Assembly: GCF_024498955.1 (NCBI RefSeq)
Contig: NZ_CP093311.1
Span: 682,001-746,000 of the forward strand
Direction: 5' to 3'
DNA from: Thermomonas paludicola
GTDB taxonomy: Bacteria > Pseudomonadota > Gammaproteobacteria > Xanthomonadales > Xanthomonadaceae
DNA: 64,000 nucleotides
Under the pieces are notes generated by a model. The model worked only from the letters and a program-made list of their open reading frames with translations, made no database searches and had not been told where the DNA came from. A program made the position numbers and the translations under genes. Shown here piece by piece: positions 22,901-31,533 of this stretch. Within the stretch, counting starts at the first letter, position 1. The number at the start of each line of letters is the position of its first letter.

Positions 22901-24352
22901 TCAGGCAGCGCGGGGCAGGCGCCGACATCGTGCGTCGTCCGCAGTCAGCGGCGCGGCGCCGAACCAGTGCAGGCGGGGGGCGAGGGCGGCGACTTCGCCG
23001 ACGATCAGCAGCGCCGGTGCCTGCACGCCATGCAGACGGGCGAGCGCCGGCAACTCGGCAAGCGTGCCCGCGACCACGCGCTGCTGCGGGCGGCTGCCGT
23101 TCTCGACCAGCGCGAACGGCGTGGACGCGGCCAGGCCGTGCCCGACCAGGTTGTCGCGCAGCTGTTCCAGCCCGGACACGCCCATGTAGAACGCCAGCGT
23201 CTGCCCGGGCTGCGCCAGCGCTGCCCAGTCGTGGCTGGCCTCGCCGTCGCGTGCGTGCGCGGTGAGCAGGCGCAGCGATTGCGCATGGTCGCGGTGGGTC
23301 AGCGGGATGCCGGCGTGGGCGGCGCAGGCGACGGCGGCGGTGATGCCGGGCACCACTTCGTAGTCGATGCCGCGCTCGCGCAGCGCTTCCAGCTCTTCAC
23401 CGCCGCGGCCGAACACGAACGGATCACCGCCCTTCAGCCGCACCACGTGCTTGCCGGCCTGCGCCAGCTCGATCATCAGCGCGTGGATGCGCTGCTGGGT
23501 GGCGTGGTGGTTGCCGCCGAGGCGCTTGCCGACTTCGATGCGCGTCGCGTCGCGCCGCGCCAGCGCAAGCACCTCGTCGCTGACCAGCCGGTCGTGCAGG
23601 ATCACGTCGGCCTCGTTGAGCAGGCGCAGTGCGCGCAGGGTCAGCAGGCCGGGATCGCCGGGGCCGGCGCCGACCAGCGCCACGCGGCCGCGGCGCGCGG
23701 GCGTCGTTGCGTGCAGTTCCGCTTCCACGTTGCGGCGCGCGGCATCGGCGTCGCCGCGGCGCAATAGCGACTGCGCGGAGCCGGCCAGCACGCGCCGGAA
23801 GAACGCGCGGCGCTCGCCCAGCTCCGGCAGCAGTGCACGGATGCGGCCGCGCATGTCAGCCAGCAATTGCGCCAGCGCGCCCAGTGACTCGTCCAACTGT
23901 GCTTCCAGCTGTTCGCGCAGATGGCGTGCCAGCATCGGTGCGGCGCCGCCGCTGGAAATCGCGATCTGCAGCGGGCCGCGCTGCACGCGGGCGGGCAGCT
24001 GGGCGCTGGCGAGTTCGGCATCATCCACCACGTTGGCCCAGATGCGGCGGGCCTGCGCGGCTTCGCTCACGGCGCGGTTGACGCGGGCATCGTCGGTGGC
24101 GGCCACCACCAGCCATGCCGCATCCAATTGGGCTGGCGCGAAGGCAGGCGCCAGATGCGTGATGCGCCCCGCCCGCACCAGGTCGCGCAACGCGGCGTCC
24201 AGCGCGGGTGCGACCAGCGCAATGTCCGCGCCGGCTTCCAGCAGGGCTTCGATCTTGCGCGCCGCCACGCTGCCGCCGCCGACCACCAGCACGCGCCGGC
24301 GGCGCAGGTCGAGGAACAGCGGGAACAGCAACGGGGCAGCCGGGCTTTGCAT
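22901..24352 (-). CDS. cysG: Siroheme synthase (uroporphyrinogen methyltransferase / dehydrogenase / ferrochelatase)
   Basis: Trifunctional enzyme that makes siroheme, the cofactor of sulfite reductase CysI. 483 aa. N-terminal dehydrogenase/ferrochelatase part (about 1-210): [33 protein letters not shown] and [23 protein letters not shown]-terminal SAM-dependent methyltransferase (about 220-460): [54 protein letters not shown] and [11 protein letters not shown]. Start ATG 24352. Its location beside cysK, cysB and cysHIJ fits a dedicated sulfur role. Confidence 0.95.
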   Translation of the reverse strand: MQSPAAPLLFPLFLDLRRRRVLVVGGGSVAARKIEALLEAGADIALVAPALDAALRDLVRAGRITHLAPAFAPAQLDAAWLVVAATDDARVNRAVSEAAQARRIWANVVDDAELASAQLPARVQRGPLQIAISSGGAAPMLARHLREQLEAQLDESLGALAQLLADMRGRIRALLPELGERRAFFRRVLAGSAQSLLRRGDADAARRNVEAELHATTPARRGRVALVGAGPGDPGLLTLRALRLLNEADVILHDRLVSDEVLALARRDATRIEVGKRLGGNHHATQQRIHALMIELAQAGKHVVRLKGGDPFVFGRGGEELEALRERGIDYEVVPGITAAVACAAHAGIPLTHRDHAQSLRLLTAHARDGEASHDWAALAQPGQTLAFYMGVSGLEQLRDNLVGHGLAASTPFALVENGSRPQQRVVAGTLAELPALARLHGVQAPALLIVGEVAALAPRLHWFGAAPLTADDARCRRLPRAA

Positions 24353-24463
24353 CTCGCCACGCTAGGCCTGGCGGCAGAGGGATGGAAATGGCGACACGGT
24401 TTTTGCTTATGCTTTAGGGGCATAAAGGCTGTCTGGAAATGCCTGCAGACTTCGATATACTTC

Positions 24464-24487
24464 ATCGCTATATGCAGATATAGCGAT
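24464..24487. promoter_or_regulatory. Perfect palindrome in the cysG/cysB divergent promoter region
   Basis: Two perfect 10-base arms (24464-24473 and 24478-24487) flank GCAG. The word CGATATA occurs both in and just before it (24453-24459 and 24484-24490). It lies 18 bases before the cysB start codon in a 153-base divergent region, a place expected for a LysR-family autoregulatory site. Binding by the neighbouring regulator is inferred only. Confidence 0.5.
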
Positions 24488-24505
24488 ATAAAGAGTGCCG
24501 ATGCC

Positions 24506-25474
24506 ATGACCCTCACCCAGCTTCGCTACCTTGTTGCCATTGCCGATTCCGGCTTCAACATCACCCAGGCCGCCGAGCGCGTGCACGCCACGCAGCCGGG
24601 CTTGTCCAAGCAGCTCAAGCAATTGGAGGACGAACTGGGTTTCCAGCTGTTCCTGCGCAAGGGCCGCAGCCTGGAAGGCGTTGCGCCGGCGGGCGTTCGC
24701 GTCATCGAACACGCGCGCCGGATCCTGGCCGAAGCTGCCAACATCCGCAGCTATGCCGCCAACGAGCGCGGCGAGCATCGCGGCCGACTGCTGTTGGCCA
24801 CCACGCACACCCAGGCGCGCTATGTGTTGCCGCCGGTGATCGCCGAGCTCACGCGTCGTTACCCGCAGGTCAGCGTGGATCTGTTCGCCGCGGGTGACGC
24901 CGAAGTGCTGGACAAGCTGGACGAAGCGGATTTCGGCTTGATCAGCACGGCCGGCAGCGCGCCGGCCGCCAATGGCGTGGCGGTGCCGCTGTTTCGCTGG
25001 CAGCGTGTGTTGCTGGTGCCCGCCCAGCATCCGCTGGCGCAGGCCGATGGCCCGCCGGCACTGGCCCAGCTGGCGCGTTATCCGCTGATTTCCTACGAGT
25101 CATCAACCCTGCCGGAATCGTCGTTGCAGCGCGCCTTCGCCGCAGCCGGGGCAACCCCGCAAATCGCGATGACCGCCCGCGATGCCAATCTGATCAAGAC
25201 CTATGTGCGCACCGGCATGGGGGTGGGGTTGCTGGCGGAGATGGCGGTGAACCACCGCGAGGATGACGATCTGCGGGTGATCCCGGCGCCGCCGGAATTG
25301 CCCGAATGCATCACCTGGGCGGTGGTGCCGCGCGGTCGCGTATTGCGTGAATACGCGCTTGCACTGCTGCATGCGCTGGCCCCGCATATCGACCCGCGCG
25401 ATCTTCGGCGAATCCTGGAGGGCAACCAGCCGCCGCAGTGGCCGCAACCGCCGCGCTGGCAGGCGGCCGACTAA
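24506..25474 (+). CDS. cysB: CysB-family LysR transcriptional regulator
   Basis: 322 aa from ATG 24506. The N-terminal winged helix-turn-helix (1-60) reads MTLTQLRYLVAIADSGFNIT, then AAERVHATQPGLSKQLKQLEDELG. The effector domain (about 90-295) has RGRLLLATTHTQARYVLPPVI and ARDANLIKTYVRTGMGVGLLAEMAV, which is typical of CysB/Cbl, sensors of acetylserine or sulfate status. Flanked by cysG-cysK (divergent) and cysH (convergent, 4 bases away), so control of the locus is likely. The C-terminal tail (QPPQWPQPPRWQ) is Pro/Trp-rich and unusual. Confidence 0.92.
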   Translation: MTLTQLRYLVAIADSGFNITQAAERVHATQPGLSKQLKQLEDELGFQLFLRKGRSLEGVAPAGVRVIEHARRILAEAANIRSYAANERGEHRGRLLLATTHTQARYVLPPVIAELTRRYPQVSVDLFAAGDAEVLDKLDEADFGLISTAGSAPAANGVAVPLFRWQRVLLVPAQHPLAQADGPPALAQLARYPLISYESSTLPESSLQRAFAAAGATPQIAMTARDANLIKTYVRTGMGVGLLAEMAVNHREDDDLRVIPAPPELPECITWAVVPRGRVLREYALALLHALAPHIDPRDLRRILEGNQPPQWPQPPRWQAAD

Positions 25475-25478
25475 GGCT

Positions 25479-26213
25479 CTATGCCGCCGAGCTGGCCGGT
25501 TCGTCGAAGTGCAGCCCGCATTCGCGGCGCAGGCCGAAGAAGCGCGTCTGCGCGGCGTCCATGCCGGGTTGCAGCGGCTGGGTGGTGTGCACGTCGCCGA
25601 CCGAGACGTAGCCCTGCCGCGCCAGCGGGTGTTCCGGCAGGTCATGGAGCAGCATGTAGGCGCCCACGTCGATGTCGGTCCAGTCGGCGATGGGATGGAA
25701 CTTGAAGCGCCCGTCCTTGATTTCCAGGTAGGCGATGTCGCGGCGGCTGCTGGCCTGCCCGCGCCGCAGGCCGGCATGCCAGCACTGCACGCCAAGTTCG
25801 CGCAGCGCGCGCTGCATCGGTTCCACCTTGCGCAGCTGGTTGTAGCGGCGCAGGCCGTCGCTGCCGGCCTCCCACAGCTTGCCGAAGCGCGCTTCCATCC
25901 AGGCGATGCCGATGCCGGGACGGTACACCTGCAGGTTCAGGCCGAGCTGTTCGACCAGTTGGTCGGCGTAGCGGTAGGTCTCCGTGAACAGGTAGCCGGT
26001 GTCGATCAGGATCACCGGGATGTCCGGCCGCGCCTGCGTCAGCAGGTGCAAGGCAACCGCGGACTGCACGCCGAAGCTGCTGGACAGCGCGTGCGCGCCG
26101 GGAATGTGCTGCAGCGCCCATTCGACGCGCTTGCGCGCGTCCATGCGGCCCAGCAGGCGGTTGAGATCGGTCAGCGCCTCGGGCGATACGGTGGCGGGAT
26201 CGAGGGTGTTCAT
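25479..26213 (-). CDS. cysH: Phosphoadenosine phosphosulfate reductase
   Basis: Reduces PAPS to sulfite with thioredoxin. 244 aa from ATG 26213. Motifs: SSSFGVQSAVALHLL (nucleotide loop), DTGYLFTETYRYADQL, HAGLRRGQASSR, PIADWTDIDVGAYM, and the catalytic Cys232 in RRECGLHF. The two CC pairs that hold a [4Fe-4S] cluster in APS reductases are absent, which points to PAPS as substrate. Last gene of the leftward cysJ-cysI-cysH series, 25 bases after cysI. Confidence 0.94.
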   Translation of the reverse strand: MNTLDPATVSPEALTDLNRLLGRMDARKRVEWALQHIPGAHALSSSFGVQSAVALHLLTQARPDIPVILIDTGYLFTETYRYADQLVEQLGLNLQVYRPGIGIAWMEARFGKLWEAGSDGLRRYNQLRKVEPMQRALRELGVQCWHAGLRRGQASSRRDIAYLEIKDGRFKFHPIADWTDIDVGAYMLLHDLPEHPLARQGYVSVGDVHTTQPLQPGMDAAQTRFFGLRRECGLHFDEPASSAA

Positions 26214-26238
26214 GGCGTCTTCCGTGAACGGTGCGCGA

Positions 26239-27945
26239 TCAGGCGGCTTCGGCCGGATCGACGCGGACATGGGTGGGGTAGGGCGGCAGTTCGACCAGGC
26301 CGGCGCGGTGCAGGTAATCGCCGAAGCGTTCATCCGGTTCGCGCTCGGCGGCGTACCGCGCCAGCAGCGGGTCAAGCGCGTCCAGGATCTGCGGCTCGGT
26401 GACGTTGTCGCGGTACAGCGTGTTCATCCGCATGCCGCGGTGGTCGCCGCCGACGAACAGGTTGTAGCGGCCGGGCGCGCGGCCGACCAGCGCGATCTCC
26501 GCCAGGTACGGCCGCGAGCAGCCGTTGGGGCAGCCGGAGACGCGCAGCAGGATCGGTGCTTCGCGCAGGCCATGCTTGTCGAGCAAGGGCTCCAGCGCGT
26601 CGAGGAAGCCGGGCAAGTAGCGTTCGGCCTCGGCCATCGCCAGCGCGCAGGTGGGCAGCGCCACGCAGGCCACCGCGCTGCGGGCGATGGCGGTGGGTGC
26701 GCGGTTTTCCAGGTCCAGCGCATGCTGCGCAACCAGCGCGTCGATGCGCGCCCGCTCGCCTGCCGGCACGCCGGCGACGATGACGTTTTGGTTGCAGGTC
26801 ATGCGGAACTCGCCGCGATGCACCTTCGCGATTTCGCGCAGGCCGGTCAGCAGCGGCCGGCCGGGCGTGTCGGCGATGCGCCCGCTGGGCAGCGACAGCG
26901 TCAGGTGCCACAGGCCGTCGTCGCCTTCGACCCAGCCGAAGCGGTCGCCATTGTGCTCGAACGTGTATGGACGAGCGGGCTGCAGCCGGAAGCCCGCGCG
27001 CTCTTCCATCATCGCCACGATTGTTTCCGGTCCGTGCTTGTCGATGGTGTACTTGAAGCGCGCCTGCTTGCGGTCCTCGCGGTCGCCCAGGTCGCGCTGC
27101 ACGGTGACGGCGGCGTCGGCAATGGCCAGCACCTGCGTCGGCGTCGCGAAGCCGATCACGTTGCCGACGCGCGGATAGTGTTCCTTGATCCCGTGGCTGG
27201 CGCCCATGCTGCCGCCGATGGCGACGTTGAAGCCGGCGAGCGCGCCCGCCTCGTCGACGATGGCGATCAGGCCGAGGTCGTTGGCGAACACGTCGACGTC
27301 GTTGTACGGCGGCACCGCCACCGCCATCTTGAACTTGCGCGGCAGGTAGGCATCGCCGTAGATGGGCTCGGCCTCGACCCCGCTTTCGGCCACCTTCTCC
27401 TCGTCCAGCCAGAGCTCGTAATAGGCGCGGGTGGCGGGCTTGAAGTGCAGCGACAGCCGCTGCGCCCAGTCGTGCACCTGGGCATGCAGGGCGGATTGCA
27501 ATGGATTGCTGGCGCCCAGCACGTTGCGGTTGACGTCACCGCAGGCGGAAACGGTGTCCATCGCGGCGGCGTTGATCGCCTGCATGGTCGCCTTCAGGTC
27601 GCGCTTGACCACGCCGTGGATCTGGAAGGTCTGGCGGGTGGTGACGCGCAGCGAGTGGTTGGCATACGTGGTGGCGATGGCGGCCAGCCCCAGCCACTGC
27701 TGCGGCGTGAACACGCCGCCCGGCGCGCGGATGCGGATCATGAACTGGTGCGCGGGTTCGAGTTTCTGGCGGCGACGCTCGTCGCGCAGGTCGCGGTCGT
27801 CCTGCTGGTAGCTGCCGTGGAACTTGATGGTGCGCTGGTCCTCGAAGTTCAGCGAGCCGGTGCTGGCGTCCAGCAGGCCTTCGGCCAGGGTGCCGCGCAG
27901 GCGCCGGCTTTCGAGCTTGATTTTTTCGACGGAGGGGTGGGACAT
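26239..27945 (-). CDS. cysI: Sulfite reductase (NADPH) hemoprotein, beta subunit
   Basis: Reduces sulfite to sulfide with electrons from CysJ, using siroheme coupled to a [4Fe-4S] cluster. 568 aa, usual length. Seen: [55 protein letters not shown], and the cluster cysteines in [19 protein letters not shown] and [14 protein letters not shown] (C-x5-C and C-x3-C). It lies between cysJ and cysH; a 130-base gap with a large inverted repeat separates it from cysJ. Confidence 0.97.
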   Translation of the reverse strand: MSHPSVEKIKLESRRLRGTLAEGLLDASTGSLNFEDQRTIKFHGSYQQDDRDLRDERRRQKLEPAHQFMIRIRAPGGVFTPQQWLGLAAIATTYANHSLRVTTRQTFQIHGVVKRDLKATMQAINAAAMDTVSACGDVNRNVLGASNPLQSALHAQVHDWAQRLSLHFKPATRAYYELWLDEEKVAESGVEAEPIYGDAYLPRKFKMAVAVPPYNDVDVFANDLGLIAIVDEAGALAGFNVAIGGSMGASHGIKEHYPRVGNVIGFATPTQVLAIADAAVTVQRDLGDREDRKQARFKYTIDKHGPETIVAMMEERAGFRLQPARPYTFEHNGDRFGWVEGDDGLWHLTLSLPSGRIADTPGRPLLTGLREIAKVHRGEFRMTCNQNVIVAGVPAGERARIDALVAQHALDLENRAPTAIARSAVACVALPTCALAMAEAERYLPGFLDALEPLLDKHGLREAPILLRVSGCPNGCSRPYLAEIALVGRAPGRYNLFVGGDHRGMRMNTLYRDNVTEPQILDALDPLLARYAAEREPDERFGDYLHRAGLVELPPYPTHVRVDPAEAA

Positions 27946-27975
27946 GGAAGGTCAACTCGAAAACGTTCGTGGTTC

Positions 27976-28048
27976 GTCATTCCCGCGAAGGCGGGAATCC
28001 AGCTTTCAGGTTTTGCAAGAACTGGATTCCCGCCTTCGCGGGAATGAC
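27976..28048. repeat. REP-like perfect inverted repeat between cysJ and cysI
   Basis: Two 27-base arms (27976-28002 and 28022-28048) are perfect inverted complements around a 19-base loop. The core GTCATTCCCGCGAAGGCGGG and its mirror match the type of short palindrome scattered through many proteobacterial genomes. The transcript of cysJIH would fold it into a very stable hairpin 30 bases before the cysI start. Confidence 0.9.
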
Positions 28049-28075
28049 GGGCAGAAGCCGGATGACGGCAAGCAC

Positions 28076-29899
28076 TCAGTACACATCGCGCGCATAGCGC
28101 CCCTCCCGCTGCAGGTTCGACAGATACTCCGCCGCCGCCTCGGCATCGGCGCCGCCGTGTTCGCGCACGATGTCCAGCAGGGCGGCATGCACGTCCTTGC
28201 CCATGCCGATGGCGCCGCAGACGTACAGGTGGGCGCCGTTCTGCAACCAGTCGTAGACCTCGCGGCCGCGCTCGTGCAGGCGCTGCTGCACGTAGGCCTT
28301 TTCGGCCTGGTCGCGCGAGAACGCGAGGTCGAGGCGATGCAGTTCGCCCTTCTGCAAGGCGTCCTGCCACTCGGTCTGGTAGAGGAAGCCGGTGTTGAAA
28401 TGCCGGGCGCCGAAGAACAGCCAGTTGCGGCCGGTGGCGCCGGTCTCGGCGCGCTCCTGCACGAAGCCGCGGAACGGCGCGACGCCGGTGCCGGGACCGA
28501 TCATCAGGATGTCGCGGCTGGCATCGAGGGGGACGCGGAAGCGTTCGTTCGGTTCGATGTAAACCGGCACGCTGCCGCCTTCCGCCAGCGCGGCGAGGAA
28601 GCCGCTGGCCGCGCCGAGATGATCAAAACCGTGCGCGCGGTAGCGCAGCACGTCGACGGTCAGGTGCGCTTCCTCGCCCACGCGCTTGCGGCTGGAGGCG
28701 ATGGAATACAGCCGTTGCGCCTGCGGACGCAGCGCGGCCACCAGGGCCTGCGCGTCCCATGCGGCGGGCCAGCGGCGCAGGGTGTCGATCAGCTGGTGGT
28801 CACCCAGCAGCGCGGCCAAACCGGCGTTGCCGGGTTCCAGCAGCTGCTTCAGGTCATCGGCATTCGCGCGTTCGGCCAGCGTCGCCAGCAGCGGGCGCGA
28901 CAGCCGGGTCAGCTCGCGCCTGTCCGCCAGCCACTGCGCCAGCGGCAGCGACGCGCCCTCGTGTTCGACGGTGGTGCCGCCGTCCAGCCGCGTCGCCTCC
29001 AGCACCGCATCGACCAGCGCGTCCGGGTTGCGGTGGCGGATGCCCAGCGCGTCGCCGGGCTCGTAGGCCAGGCCGCTGCCTTGCAGCGACAGTTCGATGT
29101 GGCGCACGTCCTTGGCGATGTCGCCATAGCGGCGGAAGCCGGTGCCCTTGAACTCGCGGCCGGTGATGCCCTGGTTGGCCAGCAGTTCGGCGGCGAAGGG
29201 CTTCTCGTGCGACCACGCCGGCGCGGCGTGCGGGCGCAGCGGAGTGACGGTGGCGAGGTGCGCGGTCGGCGCGGGCTTGAGCAGTTCGCGGGCGTGGCCC
29301 AGCGCCTGCTCGCGCCACGGCGCGGCGACGGTGTCGATGTCGAGGTCGGCCTCGCCCAGCGCCTGCACGCGGGTCGCGCCCAGTTCTGCCAATCGCGCGT
29401 CGAGCTTGCGGGCGATGCCGCAAAACTCGGCATAGCTGGAATCGCCCAGCCCCAGCACGGCGTACTTGAGTTGCGGCAGCTTCGGCGCGCGCTTGCCGTG
29501 CAGGAATTCGGCGAAGCCGATGGCGTCGTCCGGCGGATCACCTTCGCCCTGGGTGCTGATGACCACGAACAGCAGCGTTTCGTTGGCCAGTTCCCGGGTC
29601 GGGTACGCGTCAGCGCGCAGCAGCCGCACCGGCAGTCCGGCGGCCTGCAACGTGGCGTGCAGCGCCTCGGCGGCGCGCTTGGCGTTGCCGGTCTGGCTGC
29701 CATACACAATCGTGCCCGGCTGCACCGCGAGGACGGCTGGCGCTGGCGATTCCGTCGCCAGCCCGCGGGAAAGCCCGGCCAGATAGCCGGACGCCCACAG
29801 CAGGTCGCTGCGCCCGGCGGCACCGATGAACTGCGACAACAGGCCGGCCTGAGCGCTGGTCAGCGGCGTGGGGAGCGGTGTGGTAGTGGCGTGCGACAT
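28076..29899 (-). CDS. cysJ: Sulfite reductase (NADPH) flavoprotein, alpha subunit
   Basis: Passes electrons from NADPH through FAD and FMN to CysI. 607 aa. Flavodoxin domain (about 60-205): VYGSQTGNAKRAAEALHATLQAAGL, STQGEGDPPDDAIGFAEFLHG, VLGLGDSSYAEFC. FAD domain (about 235-450): LYSIASSRKRVGEEAHLTV. NADPH domain: MIGPGTGVAPFRGFVQER, WLFFGARHF, YVCGAIGMGKDVHAALL and a C-terminal REGRYARDVY. It starts the cysJ-cysI-cysH series. Confidence 0.97.
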   Translation of the reverse strand: MSHATTTPLPTPLTSAQAGLLSQFIGAAGRSDLLWASGYLAGLSRGLATESPAPAVLAVQPGTIVYGSQTGNAKRAAEALHATLQAAGLPVRLLRADAYPTRELANETLLFVVISTQGEGDPPDDAIGFAEFLHGKRAPKLPQLKYAVLGLGDSSYAEFCGIARKLDARLAELGATRVQALGEADLDIDTVAAPWREQALGHARELLKPAPTAHLATVTPLRPHAAPAWSHEKPFAAELLANQGITGREFKGTGFRRYGDIAKDVRHIELSLQGSGLAYEPGDALGIRHRNPDALVDAVLEATRLDGGTTVEHEGASLPLAQWLADRRELTRLSRPLLATLAERANADDLKQLLEPGNAGLAALLGDHQLIDTLRRWPAAWDAQALVAALRPQAQRLYSIASSRKRVGEEAHLTVDVLRYRAHGFDHLGAASGFLAALAEGGSVPVYIEPNERFRVPLDASRDILMIGPGTGVAPFRGFVQERAETGATGRNWLFFGARHFNTGFLYQTEWQDALQKGELHRLDLAFSRDQAEKAYVQQRLHERGREVYDWLQNGAHLYVCGAIGMGKDVHAALLDIVREHGGADAEAAAEYLSNLQREGRYARDVY

Positions 29900-29959
29900 G
29901 ACGGCTGGCGGTTGGGAATGCCAGCGCAGGCTATGCAGTGCGGTGCGACGGGGGAAAGG

Positions 29960-29977
29960 AAGGCTGGTTATGCAGAC
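29960..29977. promoter_or_regulatory. Candidate cys regulatory words upstream of cysJ
   Basis: AAGGCTG (29960-29966) and TATGCAGAC (29969-29977) lie 61-78 bases before the cysJ start. The same words, AAGGCTG (24425-24431), GCAGAC (24445-24450) and TATGCAGA (24471-24478), recur before cysB. A shared binding site is possible but not shown. Confidence 0.25.
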
Positions 29978-30151
29978 ATGGAAAGCGGGGCGTTTGCCCC
30001 TTGCGGCGGGCTTTTCCTACGTCGGGACGGGATGAAGGCAAGGGCCTGCATGCGGCGCCCGCCGATGTCGCCTGCAGCACGGATTCGGGAACCTGTGCAT
30101 GCCGGGTCGCAACCTGCGACGCCGGAACCTGACCACTCCAAGGAGCCTGTG

Positions 30152-30496
30152 ATGAAGATCCTGACCACCCTGTTGTCCACGTTGGTTCTGTCGCTGGCGA
30201 TGGCCGGCACTGCCCTGGCCGGCGAAAGCGTCAACATCAATACCGCCGATGCCGCCACCATCGACCGCGTGCTGCTCAACGTCGGCCCGTCCAAAGCGCA
30301 GGCCATTGTCGATTACCGCAAGGCCAACGGGGCGTTCCGCACGCCCGAGCAGTTGGCCCAGGTCAAGGGCATCGGCCTGAAGACGGTGGAGAAGAATCGC
30401 GACCGCATCAGCCTGGGCGGTGCGCGTGCGCCAGCGGCAATGGCCCACGCCGTGGCGGTGGCCAGGCCGGCACCGAAGCCGGTGGTGCGCCGCTGA
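30152..30496 (+). CDS. ComEA-like helix-hairpin-helix DNA-binding protein
   Basis: 114 aa from ATG 30152 with AAGGAG 6 nt upstream. A signal peptide (MKILTTLLSTLVLSLAMAG, cleaved near ALAGE) is followed by one ComEA-type HhH domain (about 26-88): VNINTADAATIDRVLLNVGPSKAQAIV and FRTPEQLAQVKGIGLKTVEKN. Such small periplasmic proteins bind DNA during natural transformation uptake. No other competence genes are adjacent, so a role in transformation is family knowledge. The frame runs open far upstream across cysJ antisense, which is only a GC-rich shadow. Confidence 0.85.
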   Translation: MKILTTLLSTLVLSLAMAGTALAGESVNINTADAATIDRVLLNVGPSKAQAIVDYRKANGAFRTPEQLAQVKGIGLKTVEKNRDRISLGGARAPAAMAHAVAVARPAPKPVVRR

Positions 30497-30505
30497 GCCT
30501 GCGGC

Positions 30506-30542
30506 CGCGCCATCCTGCCGACAGGGTCTGCGGGATGGCGCG
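30506..30542. terminator. Hairpin between comEA-like and tonB-like genes
   Basis: A 13-bp stem (30506-30518 with 30530-30542, one G-T pair, 11-base loop) lies 10 bases after the ComEA-like stop and 60 before the end of the convergent TonB-like gene. No T tract follows. Confidence 0.5.
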
Positions 30543-30601
30543 AGCCACGAAGGCATGTCCTGCACGCCACCCTGCAAGGCACGCGGGCCGCGCCGCTGCC
30601 C

Positions 30602-31309
30602 TCAGAGAGGCAGCTTGAACTCGACCGGCACCATGCCGATCGCCTGCACTGTCTGGCCCTCGCGCGTGGCGGGCTGGAAGCTCCACCGCTTGAGGACCTG
30701 CGTGCGTGCGGCTTCATCCAGTTCGCGGTGCCCGCTGCTGCTTGCAACCGTGACCTCCAACGGGTGACCGTCCGTCCCCACCAACACCCGCAGCAGCACG
30801 GTGCCGCTGAGGTGGCGCTGCAAGGCTGCACGCGGGTAGGCCGGCGCGGGCGCGACGCGGTACGCCAGATGGGCTGGCGTGGGGGCGGGATTGCCGCTGT
30901 CGCCCGAGATGTCCAACGGCAGTTCATCGCCCTGGGACGCTGGCTCCGTTGCGGCCTGGCTGCCGGTCTCCGCGAGAGCGGTCGCGGGTGGATCATCGTT
31001 TTGGGCCGGCGCAACGCGTTGGTGTTGCAGTGTCGGCGCGCTTGGATGCGGCAGCGATGGGGCAATCGGCACGAACTCGACGACTTGCGGCTGGCGCGCA
31101 ATGGGCCGGGCGATGGGGTTGTGGCTGGGGGGATCCAGCACGGCCGGCGGCGGCAGCGCCATCGGCATCATCAGCAGCCCGAAGGCCAGCAGGTTGAACG
31201 CCAGGGTGCTGCTGAGGGTGAGGATGCGGATCGAGTCGAGCTGCGGCTTGGCGGCGGGTTTGAGCAGGGCGAAGCCGGCGGGGCGGGGCAGGGCGTGGGC
31301 GCGAACCAT
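30602..31309 (-). CDS. TonB-like energy transducer
   Basis: 235 aa from ATG 31309. A basic N-terminus and one membrane anchor (about 28-52, ILTLSSTLAFNLLAFGLLMM), a Pro-rich periplasmic spacer (about 53-145), and a C-terminal TonB domain (about 150-235): PAYPRAALQRHLSGTVLLRVLVGTDGHPLEV and AARTQVLKRWSFQPATREG. Normally transmits proton-motive force to outer-membrane TonB-dependent receptors. No exbB or exbD is adjacent, so it may use a shared ExbBD or belong to one of several TonB paralogues, which are common in xanthomonads. Confidence 0.85.
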   Translation of the reverse strand: MVRAHALPRPAGFALLKPAAKPQLDSIRILTLSSTLAFNLLAFGLLMMPMALPPPAVLDPPSHNPIARPIARQPQVVEFVPIAPSLPHPSAPTLQHQRVAPAQNDDPPATALAETGSQAATEPASQGDELPLDISGDSGNPAPTPAHLAYRVAPAPAYPRAALQRHLSGTVLLRVLVGTDGHPLEVTVASSSGHRELDEAARTQVLKRWSFQPATREGQTVQAIGMVPVEFKLPL

Positions 31310-31481
31310 GGTCAACCTCCAGTGCGGTGGGCAATTCGGAGAACACGAACCATGTAACGGGCGAGGGTTGCGACCGGGGTTGGTGCATCGGCATCGCTCG
31401 CTTTCACGTTGCGCGCGGCCGGGGGCAGGACGCAATCGCGGCAAGCCGATCGGTTGTGTGCCGTTCAGCAAGGCGCAAATG

Positions 31482-31508
31482 ACGACGCCCGCACAGGGCG
31501 GGCGTCGT
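31482..31508 (-). terminator. Terminator after the SIMPL gene
   Basis: A perfect 11-bp GC stem (31482-31492 with 31498-31508, 5-base loop) lies 26 bases beyond the SIMPL stop codon. Read on the minus strand it is followed by a short ATTT stretch. Confidence 0.6.
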
Positions 31509-31533
31509 GTCTGGGGGTCGCGCCGACGATCGC

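Noticed and set aside
27824..30151. Long 5' extension of the ComEA-like gene
   Set aside because: It is antisense to cysJ; the signal peptide and AAGGAG at 30140-30145 fix the start at 30152.
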